Shown here: positions 48,052 to 55,770 of the stretch, in pieces
Layout of the letters: the number at the start of each line of letters is the position of its first letter
How positions within the stretch are numbered: position 1 is the first letter of the stretch
Virus record (IMG/VR): IMGVR_UViG_3300013102_000030
Span: 62,001-126,000 of that record
Direction: 5' to 3' (one strand)
DNA: 64,000 nucleotides
Source: a virus
The notes under the pieces: generated by a model
The model's input: only the letters and a program-made list of their open reading frames with translations
Told to the model about the DNA's origin: nothing
Database searches by the model: none
Translations under genes and position numbers: made by a program

Positions 48052-49173
48052 TTGCCTTGGAGCGCTGACGAGAACCGCGAGTGGATTCTCTCCCAGATTT
48101 TACCTTCTGACCACATTCTTGACGTAGGAGCCGGAGCCGGTATCTGGGCTGACCTTCTACGCGGAAAGGGAGTCAGCAAGCGCAACATCCACGCAGTGGA
48201 GATCTTTGAGCCGTACATCTCCCGGTTCGGTCTGGAAGAGAAGTACAGCAAGATCTACCTAGGCGACTTCCAGACGCTGGGAATCCGTACCGATTACTAC
48301 AACGTACTCATCATGGGTGACGTTCTGGAGCACTTCAAGATGGAAGATGCCCTGAAAGTCTGGGAGAAGGCTCGACAGATCGTCGGCCCTCAGGGCATTG
48401 TCCTGCTATCAACCCCCATCATCGACTTCCCGCAGGGTGAGGAAGAGGGGAACATCCACGAAGCACACCTGTCAGCGTTCGACATGGAAGCGCTCAAGGG
48501 CCTCTCAGGAGTCTACGGACACGCTGAGGGTACAATCATCGGCTCTATCGCTGCAAAGGGCGCAGATACGCCTGTAGCGCAGGATCTGAGTGTCCTGATC
48601 ACCACCATCCCGACCCGGTCTGAACTCATGGTGGAGGCTCATCGGAGTGTAATCCAGCAGTCCCTTCTTCCCAAAGAGATCATTGTTCAGGAGGACACCG
48701 AAAGACTAGGAGCGCCCGGCAACCGTGATGCCGGTATCGACAAGGTCAAGACGAAATACGTCGCGCTGCTGGATGACGATGACTACTTCTACCCGGACCA
48801 CTTGGAAACACTATACCAAACTGCGCTTGACACAGATGCAGACATTGTGTATTCTTGGTTCGACGTTGACGGTGGAGAAGACCCCTTCCCGGAGAACTTT
48901 GGAAAGCCTTGGAACCCCAAGAAACCTGTCCAGACGACCGTAACTGTTCTTGCCAAGACCGATGTCATCCGCAAAGCCGGTGGATACACCAACAAATTCG
49001 ATCTGAACATGGATGCTCTGGGTGAAATTGCCCAAGGGAGCACTGCTGGAGAAGATTACCGAATGGTTTTCAATGCCAATTCTCAGGGTGCCAAGATCGT
49101 CCATGTGCCCAAAAAGACATGGGCCTACAGGCATCACGATTCCAACACGTCAGGACACTCTGACCGCTGGTAA
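48052..49173 (+). CDS. Methyltransferase-glycosyltransferase fusion
   Basis: 373 aa. Residues 1-165: SAM methyltransferase (HILDVGAGAGIWADLL motif I, VEIFEPY, NVLIMGDVLEHF). Residues 175-373: GT2-type glycosyltransferase (SVLITTIPTRSELMVEAHRS, EIIVQED, KYVALLDDDDYFYPDHL with the DxD). Both parts look intact. TTG start behind AAGGACC. It may modify a sugar and attach it, perhaps with the epimerase and GT4 enzyme; target unknown. Confidence 0.85.
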   Translation: MPWSADENREWILSQILPSDHILDVGAGAGIWADLLRGKGVSKRNIHAVEIFEPYISRFGLEEKYSKIYLGDFQTLGIRTDYYNVLIMGDVLEHFKMEDALKVWEKARQIVGPQGIVLLSTPIIDFPQGEEEGNIHEAHLSAFDMEALKGLSGVYGHAEGTIIGSIAAKGADTPVAQDLSVLITTIPTRSELMVEAHRSVIQQSLLPKEIIVQEDTERLGAPGNRDAGIDKVKTKYVALLDDDDYFYPDHLETLYQTALDTDADIVYSWFDVDGGEDPFPENFGKPWNPKKPVQTTVTVLAKTDVIRKAGGYTNKFDLNMDALGEIAQGSTAGEDYRMVFNANSQGAKIVHVPKKTWAYRHHDSNTSGHSDRW

Positions 49174-49205
49174 GATAAGTATGCTGACTGGATAAATCCA
49201 CATGG

Positions 49206-49237
49206 TACACTGGTTGGGGAGGCTCCATCACCAACTG
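49206..49237 (+). promoter_or_regulatory. -10 with SD-covering hairpin before 49248
   Basis: TACACT (49206-49211). TGGTTGG (49211-49217) pairs with CCAACTG (49231-49237, two G-T), which touches the GGAG binding site. The -35 (CTGACT, about 16 bp upstream) is weak. Confidence 0.5.
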
Positions 49238-49247
49238 GAGAATAATC

Positions 49248-49541
49248 ATGACCAAACCAGACTACGCTCTAGAGTACGTCTTTCGACGTAGCCAGTTCAA
49301 CCGTACCATGTGGATTCTTGTCGCTATCTGGGTGGCACTGCGCCTTTGCCGTGCCCTCATTATCCTCACTGTGGGACTCACATGGCTTGCGTCTATCCCT
49401 GCCATGATCATCTTCTGGGGATCAGGTCTCATCTGTGGACTGATCCTTGCCACATACTATGTATACCGCCGCTCCGTGCGTATTGATTCAATCGAGCGCG
49501 AGAGGAGTAACATAGCCAAGCTAAAAGAAAAGGTAAAATGA
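49248..49541 (+). CDS. Membrane protein, 97 aa
   Basis: ATG behind CTGGAG. Two adjacent transmembrane helices (MWILVAIWVALRLCRALIILTVGLTWLASIPAMIIFWGSGL, about residues 20-70), then a charged coiled-coil-like tail. No family recognised. Overlaps the RNA ligase start by 4 bases. Confidence 0.75.
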   Translation: MTKPDYALEYVFRRSQFNRTMWILVAIWVALRLCRALIILTVGLTWLASIPAMIIFWGSGLICGLILATYYVYRRSVRIDSIERERSNIAKLKEKVK

Positions 49542-50311
49542 CCGAAACGTACATCTTTGACCTCATCAATGGTGCAGAGCTTTTCAAGATGCAGCAGGAA
49601 GGCCGCATCAACCGACAGGTTCACCCTAAGCTTCCGATCTCCATCTTCAACTACACAGCCGCAGCACAGTTCAAGAACATCTGGACTGACGCTGAGCGGA
49701 TCTGCCGTGGCTTGATCATTGAGGACGGAACCGGTAAGGTGATTGCCCGTGGACCGTCCAAGTTCATGAACTATGGTGACCCCAAGGCTGCTGAAGTCTC
49801 TCTGGAGGACGAGGTCTGGGTTACCCGGAAGGAAGACGGCTCCCTAGGCATCGGCTGGGAGTACAATGGTGAGTTTGGTGTTGCTACCCGTGGTTCCTTT
49901 GACTCTCCTCAGGCACGACACGCTACGGCCAAGCTGACTGAGGAAGAAAAGCAGGACATCCTGAGTGAGCGCACCAAGGGCCGAACCGCCATCTGGGAGA
50001 TTGTCTACCCTGACAACCGAATTGTCCTAGACTATGGTGATAGGGATGAACTGATCAAGATCGGTGGAGTCCGCAACGATTCCGGCCTCATCTCTTTGCG
50101 CCCTTTCAAGCTCTTCATGTCCATCCGCAAGGGTGGAAATCCCGTGATGACCTTCAAGGAAGCCCTTGAGCTTCCAATTCCGGATGACCAAGAGGGTTAT
50201 GTCATTGACATCCTGAAGGACGGATGGATTCAAGGCCACGTCAAGCTCAAGGGTGAAGCCTACAAGCTTCTTCACGGCCTGCTGACCAACACCAACGCTC
50301 GCCGGATCTGA
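49538..50311 (+). CDS. RNA ligase, Rnl1-like, N-terminal part ending at an in-frame TGA
   Basis: 257 aa. ICRGLIIEDGTGKVIARGPSKFMNY and TRKEDGSLGIGWEY (motif I, Lys of KEDGS) are typical of T4 Rnl1-type ligases; AIWEIVYPDNRIVLDYG, EGYVIDILKDG and HVKLKGEAYKLLHGLL are motifs III-V. The chain stops at TGA 50309-50311 after ARRI, while the same frame continues with ATG and a ligase-like C-terminal region. It may still have catalytic activity alone. Confidence 0.82.
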   Translation: MTETYIFDLINGAELFKMQQEGRINRQVHPKLPISIFNYTAAAQFKNIWTDAERICRGLIIEDGTGKVIARGPSKFMNYGDPKAAEVSLEDEVWVTRKEDGSLGIGWEYNGEFGVATRGSFDSPQARHATAKLTEEEKQDILSERTKGRTAIWEIVYPDNRIVLDYGDRDELIKIGGVRNDSGLISLRPFKLFMSIRKGGNPVMTFKEALELPIPDDQEGYVIDILKDGWIQGHVKLKGEAYKLLHGLLTNTNARRI

Positions 50312-50722
50312 ATGCAGCTTGCGTGGAGGGCATGCAAGGATCTTCTGCCCAACGATCCCAAAGTGATTGCGTTCCGACTCGGAAACGACCCTCGGGACTT
50401 TGAGCGGATTGACACTACCAAGACCATTGAGGAGACCTTCCTTGAGAAGGTTCCCGATGAGTTCTACGGATGGGTGACCAAGCAAATTGACAGCATTGAA
50501 GACAATGTGTACAGTCTTACAGGTCAGGCAAAAGTCCTGATTGACAAGATTGCTGATGTCTCGGACAAGCGTGAGCGCTGGGAAATGGCCAAGGATCACC
50601 CGCTCTGCACTGAGATTCTGAGGGCTAAGAACTCTGAAGACCTCTCCGGATGCACCGTCTTGGCTTGGAAACTGTCCCGTCCGGGTGACGAGACTCCCTT
50701 CAAATCAAAGGAAGAAGACTAA
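50312..50722 (+). CDS. C-terminal part of the Rnl1-like RNA ligase
   Basis: 136 aa, same frame as the preceding ORF, ATG directly after its TGA. FLEKVPDEFYGWVTKQIDSIEDNVYSLTGQAKVLIDKI and the later RWEMAKDHPLCTEIL, CTVLAWKLSRP resemble the helical C-terminal domain of phage Rnl1-like ligases. In single-chain relatives a Trp usually follows the Ile where TGA stands (TGG to TGA). Made by reinitiation (TGAATG), read-through, or not at all if the stop is an error. Confidence 0.7.
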   Translation: MQLAWRACKDLLPNDPKVIAFRLGNDPRDFERIDTTKTIEETFLEKVPDEFYGWVTKQIDSIEDNVYSLTGQAKVLIDKIADVSDKRERWEMAKDHPLCTEILRAKNSEDLSGCTVLAWKLSRPGDETPFKSKEED

Positions 50723-50723
50723 C

Positions 50724-51218
50724 TTGAAGAAACTGATCATTGCCGGTATTGCCGTCGCAGCGCTCGCGCTCACTGGATGTGGGGCCTCCGGCAGTCGCGG
50801 CTTTGAGAGTGACGATTACGACTACGGCGGATACTCCAGCAATGGAGGATGGACCGACTCTGATTGGGACATGGACCGAACAACGGTCTATAACAACAAC
50901 ACGTACTGCCAAGGCGGAACGTACATGCCTCTGGCAAACAACCAGTACTCGTGCAACCGGAACGGAGTCGTCACGGCTCCTCTGGTCCGTCCCAAGCAGA
51001 TCATACCTCCCAAGTCCCAGCAGAAGGCTCCTGCCGACGTTCTGAAGCGAGTGGAGCAGCAGAAGGCTGAACGCCTGAAGCAGCGTCAGGAAGCTGCAAA
51101 GAAAGCTGAGCAGCAGAAGCAGCAACAACAATCACAGAAGAATGCCCCAGCGCAGAAGGCACCGGCTCCCGCCAAGCCTCCTGCTCCTGCAAAGGCTCCT
51201 CCTGCCAAATCCAAGTAG
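50724..51218 (+). CDS. Lipoprotein, 164 aa
   Basis: TTG 50724 is chosen because it gives a full lipoprotein signal: KKLIIAGIAVAALALTGC, lipobox LTGC at 16-19, and AAGGAAGAAG lies upstream. The mature part is Gly/Tyr/Asp-rich with a Cys pair (YCQGG, YSCNR), then a long Lys/Gln/Ala/Pro tail. Probably exported and anchored outside the membrane; phage lipoproteins often block superinfection, which is only a suggestion here. Confidence 0.8.
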   Translation: MKKLIIAGIAVAALALTGCGASGSRGFESDDYDYGGYSSNGGWTDSDWDMDRTTVYNNNTYCQGGTYMPLANNQYSCNRNGVVTAPLVRPKQIIPPKSQQKAPADVLKRVEQQKAERLKQRQEAAKKAEQQKQQQQSQKNAPAQKAPAPAKPPAPAKAPPAKSK

Positions 51219-51227
51219 AAAGAGAAA

Positions 51228-52178
51228 ATGCTAAACCCTAACCAAGAACTTCTGATCCTGCGCGGTTTGCAGGGTTCAGGTAAGACCACCTTCGCCCACC
51301 AGTGGGTAGCTGAAGATCCGGACTGGCGCTTCCGTGTCAACCGGGATGACCTCCGCAAGCAGGGCTACAACATGCTGTGGGGCCTGTCAAACCACATGGA
51401 GGGAACAATCTCCCTCATGGAGGAAGCCTGCGCCAAGGCAGCGCTCGCGGCTGGTTTGTCTGTCGTCATCGACGCAACGAACCTCAAGGCCCGTACCGTG
51501 AAGGAATGGTACGCAGTAGCTGAAAAGGCCGGAGTTCCCGTCCGTGTCCATGACATCGACACTCCTCTTGACATATGCATCGAGAGGGACAAGAATAGGG
51601 AGAAGAAGGTTGGCGAAGATGTCATCCGACGCTACAACGACCGGTTCTTCCAGAAGGGGAAGCTGCCACCGGTTCCCGAGAATGTCAAGAAGGAAGGAGT
51701 TTCTGTGCAAGGCCGAGCTTACGTACCGAATCCTGACCTTCCAAAGGCTATCTGGGTTGACGTTGACGGCACGCTGGCTGAGAGGGTCCATCCCGGAGCC
51801 AACCAGCCTGTCCGTGGACCGTTTGACGAAGACCGAGTGATGGAAGACGCACCGATCCCACACATCGTGGAACTGGTCCGAATCCTTCACGCTGCCGGAT
51901 TCAAGATCGTCATCATGTCCGGACGTACAGATGGATGCAAGGCTCTTACGGAACAGTGGCTCATCGAGCACGCTATCCCGTACGACGACATCTTCATGCG
52001 CCGTACCGTAGAAGATAAGAACCGCAAGGACAACATTGTCAAGCACGACCTCTTCTGGGCGAACGTTGCCCCGAAGTACAATGTGGTCTACGCACTGGAT
52101 GACCGTCAGCAGGTTGTTGACTTCACCCGTGATGTCCTGAAGATCCCTGTGTTGCAGGTAGCTCCCGGACTGTTCTGA
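51228..52178 (+). CDS. Polynucleotide kinase-phosphatase (Pnkp)
   Basis: 316 aa, same order as T4 Pnkp. Kinase: LRGLQGSGKTTFA near 12 (P-loop), VNRDDLR near 38, IDATNLKARTV near 81. Phosphatase (HAD): IWVDVDGTLAE near 178, IVIMSGRTDG near 226, ALDDRQQVVD near 288. It restores 5'-phosphate and 3'-OH ends so the ligases can seal cut tRNA. Lies between the Rnl1-like ligase and the CCA enzyme. Confidence 0.93.
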   Translation: MLNPNQELLILRGLQGSGKTTFAHQWVAEDPDWRFRVNRDDLRKQGYNMLWGLSNHMEGTISLMEEACAKAALAAGLSVVIDATNLKARTVKEWYAVAEKAGVPVRVHDIDTPLDICIERDKNREKKVGEDVIRRYNDRFFQKGKLPPVPENVKKEGVSVQGRAYVPNPDLPKAIWVDVDGTLAERVHPGANQPVRGPFDEDRVMEDAPIPHIVELVRILHAAGFKIVIMSGRTDGCKALTEQWLIEHAIPYDDIFMRRTVEDKNRKDNIVKHDLFWANVAPKYNVVYALDDRQQVVDFTRDVLKIPVLQVAPGLF

Positions 52179-52179
52179 T

Positions 52180-52227
52180 TCGACACAAAGCAGGTTGAGA
52201 GGTATGATTATCTCTCAACCTGCTTTT
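52180..52227 (+). promoter_or_regulatory. Promoter in the loop of a perfect 15 bp terminator hairpin
   Basis: TCGACA (52180-52185), 17 bp, TATGAT (52203-52208). Left arm AAAGCAGGTTGAGAG (52187-52201) is the spacer, the 10-base loop holds the -10, the right arm (52212-52226) ends in TTTT. Geometry matches 37657-37701 with no sequence similarity in the arms. Confidence 0.85.
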
Positions 52228-52246
52228 CTATCATCTAAGGAGAAAT

Positions 52247-52567
52247 ATGACCACCGAAGTCATTGAGAAGGAACAAGAAGAGGCCACCGAAGTCTCCGAC
52301 GAACTCAAGGTCATCGAGCTTGAGGCCAACAGCAAGAAGTTTGAATTCGATACCCGCCATCGTTGTGACCACAGCGGTGTTGAAGGTACCAGCACGTCCT
52401 GCGGTGCACAGGCATATATCCGTGCCACGCTGAAGAACGGTGACACCCTCATCTTCTGCTCCCACCATGCCAACGAAGTAGAGGCCGCTCTGAAGCCGCT
52501 CTGCTCCGAATGGTACTCAGAGACCAGCCGCCTTGTCCATGACCGCAAGAAGGGATCAGAGAACTGA
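52247..52567 (+). CDS. Small zinc-binding-like protein, 106 aa
   Basis: ATG behind AAGGAG. N-terminal 35 residues are acidic. Then RHRCDHSG..TSCGAQAYIRATLKNGDTLIFCSHHANE: C, H, C, C, HH suggests one zinc site, as in small actinobacterial proteins of the DUF7455 type. Function unknown. First gene after the insulated promoter. Confidence 0.75.
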   Translation: MTTEVIEKEQEEATEVSDELKVIELEANSKKFEFDTRHRCDHSGVEGTSTSCGAQAYIRATLKNGDTLIFCSHHANEVEAALKPLCSEWYSETSRLVHDRKKGSEN

Positions 52568-52653
52568 CCACGATACTATATCCCGGACCATCCGCTCCAA
52601 CGTACTTTCCTCACGTAGAGGGTCGCACCTTTGAAGAGGAACTGCTGAAAGGC

Positions 52654-53391
52654 TTGATTACTCCACCTGATATCAAGATCTACCTTGTAGGTGGAGCCGT
52701 ACGTGAGATCACCCGTGGATTCCCTGAGAAGGTCAAGGACTGGGATTTTGCTGTGGAGGCTCCGAGCTACGAAGGTATGAAGCAGTGGCTGGATCACAAG
52801 GGCTTTGAGATCTTCGTTGAGACTCCGCAGTACTTCACCATCCGCGCCCGAGCGCCCAAGGGACTCTTCAAGTTCGCTGGAATCGACATGTCACACAAGA
52901 CGTTCGACTTCACGCTCTGCCGCACTGAAGGTGAGTACTCAGACGGACGACGGCCTGATGAAGTCAAGCCCGGAACCCTGCTGGAAGATCTCTCGCGCCG
53001 TGACTTCACGATGAACGCAATGGCGCTGGATTCCCGTGGGACGGTCATAGATCCGTTTGGTGGTCAACAGGACATCAAGGATAAACTGATTCGTCTGGTA
53101 GGTGGTACAGACCGCCTGAAGGAGGACTCCTTGAGGATGCTCCGTGCCATCCGCTTTGCTGTCCAGCTTGACTTTGAGATGGATAATGATGTCTACGCCT
53201 TCCTCTTCAAGGAAGATAATGCAGAACTTCTGAAGAACGTTGACGAAAATCGAATCCGTGATGAACTCACCAAGTGCTTCAAGATCGACACGCTGGAAAC
53301 CCTGTGGATGCTCCAGAGCTTCCCTGCTATTGCGGACAGATGCTTCAGAGGAGACATCTGGCTCATGCCCACCGTCAAGGGAGCTAAGTGA
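52654..53391 (+). CDS. tRNA nucleotidyltransferase (CCA-adding type)
   Basis: 245 aa. Head domain: YLVGGAVREITRG near 10, KDWDFAV (DxD) near 28; then LLEDLSRRDFTMNAMA near 108, DPFGGQQDIKDKLIRLVG and EDSLRMLRAIRFAVQLDF near 156. The tail of bacterial enzymes is missing, as in compact phage forms. It could add CCA, which 30 of the 31 tRNA genes here do not encode. The start is uncertain: TTG 52654 has a cramped binding site, and the frame is open back to a CTG at 52564. Confidence 0.85.
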   Translation: MITPPDIKIYLVGGAVREITRGFPEKVKDWDFAVEAPSYEGMKQWLDHKGFEIFVETPQYFTIRARAPKGLFKFAGIDMSHKTFDFTLCRTEGEYSDGRRPDEVKPGTLLEDLSRRDFTMNAMALDSRGTVIDPFGGQQDIKDKLIRLVGGTDRLKEDSLRMLRAIRFAVQLDFEMDNDVYAFLFKEDNAELLKNVDENRIRDELTKCFKIDTLETLWMLQSFPAIADRCFRGDIWLMPTVKGAK

Positions 53392-53534
53392 CACCAGACC
53401 AAGAGCAAGAAAAACAAATCAACTACACTCAATTTCGACTTGACGAACTGAAGGTACGTCGTGATAAGATCGATGAAGAGATTGCCTACGAGCAGCGAGT
53501 GCTAGACAAGCTGCTCGGAGGAGTGGTAGAATAG
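53388..53534 (+). CDS. Small charged helical protein, 48 aa
   Basis: GTG overlaps the previous stop (GTGA), so translation is coupled. Almost half the residues are Glu, Asp, Lys, Arg or Gln (EQEKQINYTQFRLDELKVRRDKIDEEIAYEQRVLDKLL), a single long helix or coiled coil. Its 3' end carries the promoter for the PhoH-like gene. Confidence 0.6.
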   Translation: MTPDQEQEKQINYTQFRLDELKVRRDKIDEEIAYEQRVLDKLLGGVVE

Positions 53535-53566
53535 TGTAGTAAGTCCTCACCAGAGGAAACTACCAC
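53503..53566 (+). promoter_or_regulatory. Promoter of the PhoH-like gene with flanking repeats
   Basis: TAGACA (53503-53508), 18 bp, TAGAAT (53527-53532) with TGG extension. GTGGTAG (53523-53529) pairs with CTACCAC (53560-53566). A hairpin TCCTC/GAGGA (53544-53557) lies between. Confidence 0.65.
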
Positions 53567-53580
53567 AGTAAGTGACAAAC

Positions 53581-54852
53581 ATGGCAACAACCGTAGTTCT
53601 GGACACATCCGTTCTCCTCTCCGCAGGAAGGACGGCACTGTATTCCTTTGGTGAAAACAACGTAGTCCTCCCCCTCGTAGTTGTAAGTGAGCTTGAGAAA
53701 AAGCGCAATGACCCGGATCTTGGTCTCGCGTCTCGCTCCGTTCTACGGGAGCTTGATATCCTCCGGTCACAGGGGGATTTGGCTAATGGAGTCTCCCTAG
53801 GGGAGGACTACGGCACACTTCGTGTTGAAATCAACAACACTCACAATGTACCACTCGCGGTTCAGAACCGTAAGACTAACGATGCCGAGATCATCACAGT
53901 AGCACACAACCTTGGACGATTCCAAACGGTTGTGCTGATCTCCAAGGATATTCCGATGAAGATCCTTGCCGACATCGTTGGTGTCGAGACAGCAGACTTT
54001 GTTCCGGCCAATATCTCCGGAGACTTCATCGATAAGACTGAGACCTACTGGGTAACGGCGGAAGAGATCAACCAGATTCACGAACACGGAACTGTCCGTC
54101 TGACTCTGGATGTGCCCCGCAACGTTGGTGTCATCCTTCGCTCCGAAGAGAATCCCAAGAATACAGCCCTTGCCATTGCAGGACCGGAGTTCAAGTTCAA
54201 CAAGGTTCAGTCCTTCAACGTTTCCGGACTTGAGTCCCGTTCCGCTGAGCAGGCTATCGCCATTGACTACCTGATGGATGATTCTGTCAAGATCGTCTCC
54301 CTTGGTGGCCGTGCCGGTACTGGTAAGACTACTCTAGCACTCGCTGCCGCCATTGAGCAACTACAACAGTACAAGAAGATCACGGTCTTCCGCTCCATGC
54401 ACGCTGTAGGTGGAGAAGAGCTTGGATTCCTCCCCGGATCTGAGGCTGAGAAGATGGACCCTTGGACTGCTGCAATCTACGATAGTCTAAACTCATTCCT
54501 CACACCGGCCCAGATCAATGCTCTGAAGACCAAGCAGGCCATTGAGGTTCTCCCGCTGACACACATCCGTGGACGTACGCTGAACAACTTCATCATCATT
54601 GATGAGGCCCAGAACCTTGAGCGTGCCACCATCCTCACAGCCCTCTCCCGTATGGGTAAGAACGCAAAGGCTGTCATGTCGTGGGATGTCTCCCAGCGAG
54701 ACAACTTCCGCGTAGGCCGACACGATGGTGTCTATGAGGTCACCAGCCGCCTACTGGGTGAAAAGCTGTTCGCCCATACGTCCCTCCAGAAATCAGAGCG
54801 CTCACCGGCAGCAGAGCTTGTTTCCCGCAAGCTGGATGATTTCGACATCTAA
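53581..54852 (+). CDS. PIN-PhoH fusion ATPase
   Basis: About 423 aa. Residues 1-130: PIN nuclease domain (VVLDTSVLLSAG Asp near 6, VVVSELEKKR, TNDAEIITVA, LISKD). Residues 215-420: PhoH ATPase (SLGGRAGTGKTTLAL P-loop, FIIIDEAQNLE Walker B, GKNAKAVMSWDVSQRDN). This PIN-PhoH order is that of PhoH2, reported to unwind and cut RNA. ATG 53581 preferred over GTG 53572. Confidence 0.87.
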   Translation: MATTVVLDTSVLLSAGRTALYSFGENNVVLPLVVVSELEKKRNDPDLGLASRSVLRELDILRSQGDLANGVSLGEDYGTLRVEINNTHNVPLAVQNRKTNDAEIITVAHNLGRFQTVVLISKDIPMKILADIVGVETADFVPANISGDFIDKTETYWVTAEEINQIHEHGTVRLTLDVPRNVGVILRSEENPKNTALAIAGPEFKFNKVQSFNVSGLESRSAEQAIAIDYLMDDSVKIVSLGGRAGTGKTTLALAAAIEQLQQYKKITVFRSMHAVGGEELGFLPGSEAEKMDPWTAAIYDSLNSFLTPAQINALKTKQAIEVLPLTHIRGRTLNNFIIIDEAQNLERATILTALSRMGKNAKAVMSWDVSQRDNFRVGRHDGVYEVTSRLLGEKLFAHTSLQKSERSPAAELVSRKLDDFDI

Positions 54853-54866
54853 CCACTACCACAGAG

Positions 54867-54897
54867 AAGCCATCGAGTCAAACTCGGTGGCTTTTTC
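54867..54897 (+). terminator. Rho-independent terminator
   Basis: AAGCCATCGAGT/ACTCGGTGGCTT (54867-54878, 54882-54893, with mismatch/wobble) and a 3-base loop run into TTTTT. Confidence 0.85.
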
Positions 54898-54910
54898 TGT
54901 ACCCGTATGG

Positions 54911-54916
54911 TAGAAT
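54911..54916 (+). promoter_or_regulatory. Extended -10 before the second fibre module
   Basis: TGGTAGAAT with -10 at 54911-54916, after the terminator; -35 weak. Confidence 0.5.
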
Positions 54917-54960
54917 AGGATGGACTAACTTTATGCTTCTTTACTCTTTAGGAATAGCCC

Positions 54961-55770
54961 GTGGCGCTACCAACAAACATTAGCTATGGCACAGTAGTAG
55001 GACAGTTCTTGGCCGCGATTCAAGACGGGCCTGACCCTGACAAGCTCCCAGAAGGTATCCCTATGAAGGGTACCGTCACTTTTGTGGCTTCTCCTGTCTA
55101 CGTTCTAGACTACACCGCCAACCCCAACCCTGTCACGATCCTCAAGACACCTATCACATGCTCTCTGGACTCAGAGGGCTATCTGTGTGCACCTTACTCA
55201 GCGTCTGACTCTCCTCTGTCTCGTGGAGTTCCGCTGATTGCTACGGACGATCCTGACATCCTGCCTATCGGCTGGACATGGAGTGTCATCTATAACCTCA
55301 CGGACCCGTACGGCAACCGAGCCAACCTGCCAACACAGAACATTGCTGTTCCATCCGGAGTCACTACTGACCTTACCACAGCAATGAACATTGCTGCTGC
55401 CAACGGCTCCATCATCACCAAGGGTGCCACCGGAGATCCCGGAGACCTTGTCGGAGTCACCAACGGAGGATCATGGGGAAGCTCCGTCACGCTTTCCGCG
55501 TACCCTCAGACCTACATCTCCACCCTGTCTGCCTCTGTCACGTCCCTGACGCTGCCTACAGAGGTCTATCCGAATGAGTCTGGAACAATCACCCTCGTAC
55601 TCACTCAGGACGCTACAGGAGGCCGTACAATCACGTGGCCTGCTTCCGTCAAGTGGCCTGAGGGAATTGCTCAGCAGCCAGCAGCGGCTGCAAATTCAAT
55701 TTCGGTGATTCATCTTCTTTGGACAGGAACAACATGGCTGGGAATGCTAGGAGGTAAGAGCTTTGCGTAG
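54961..55770 (+). CDS. Tail fibre-associated protein, 269 aa
   Basis: GTG 54961 with TAGGAATA upstream. N-terminal about 100 residues (GTVVGQFLAAIQDGPDPDKLPEGIPMKGTVTFVASP, then IGWTWSVIYNLTDPYG) resemble phage minor tail or fibre-base proteins. The middle is a short collagen-like KGATGDPGDLVG stretch. The C-terminal 90 residues are beta-rich (ESGTITLVLTQDATGGRTITWPASVKWPEG), a fold seen in fibre proteins. It overlaps the next gene by 8 bases. Confidence 0.8.
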   Translation: MALPTNISYGTVVGQFLAAIQDGPDPDKLPEGIPMKGTVTFVASPVYVLDYTANPNPVTILKTPITCSLDSEGYLCAPYSASDSPLSRGVPLIATDDPDILPIGWTWSVIYNLTDPYGNRANLPTQNIAVPSGVTTDLTTAMNIAAANGSIITKGATGDPGDLVGVTNGGSWGSSVTLSAYPQTYISTLSASVTSLTLPTEVYPNESGTITLVLTQDATGGRTITWPASVKWPEGIAQQPAAAANSISVIHLLWTGTTWLGMLGGKSFA

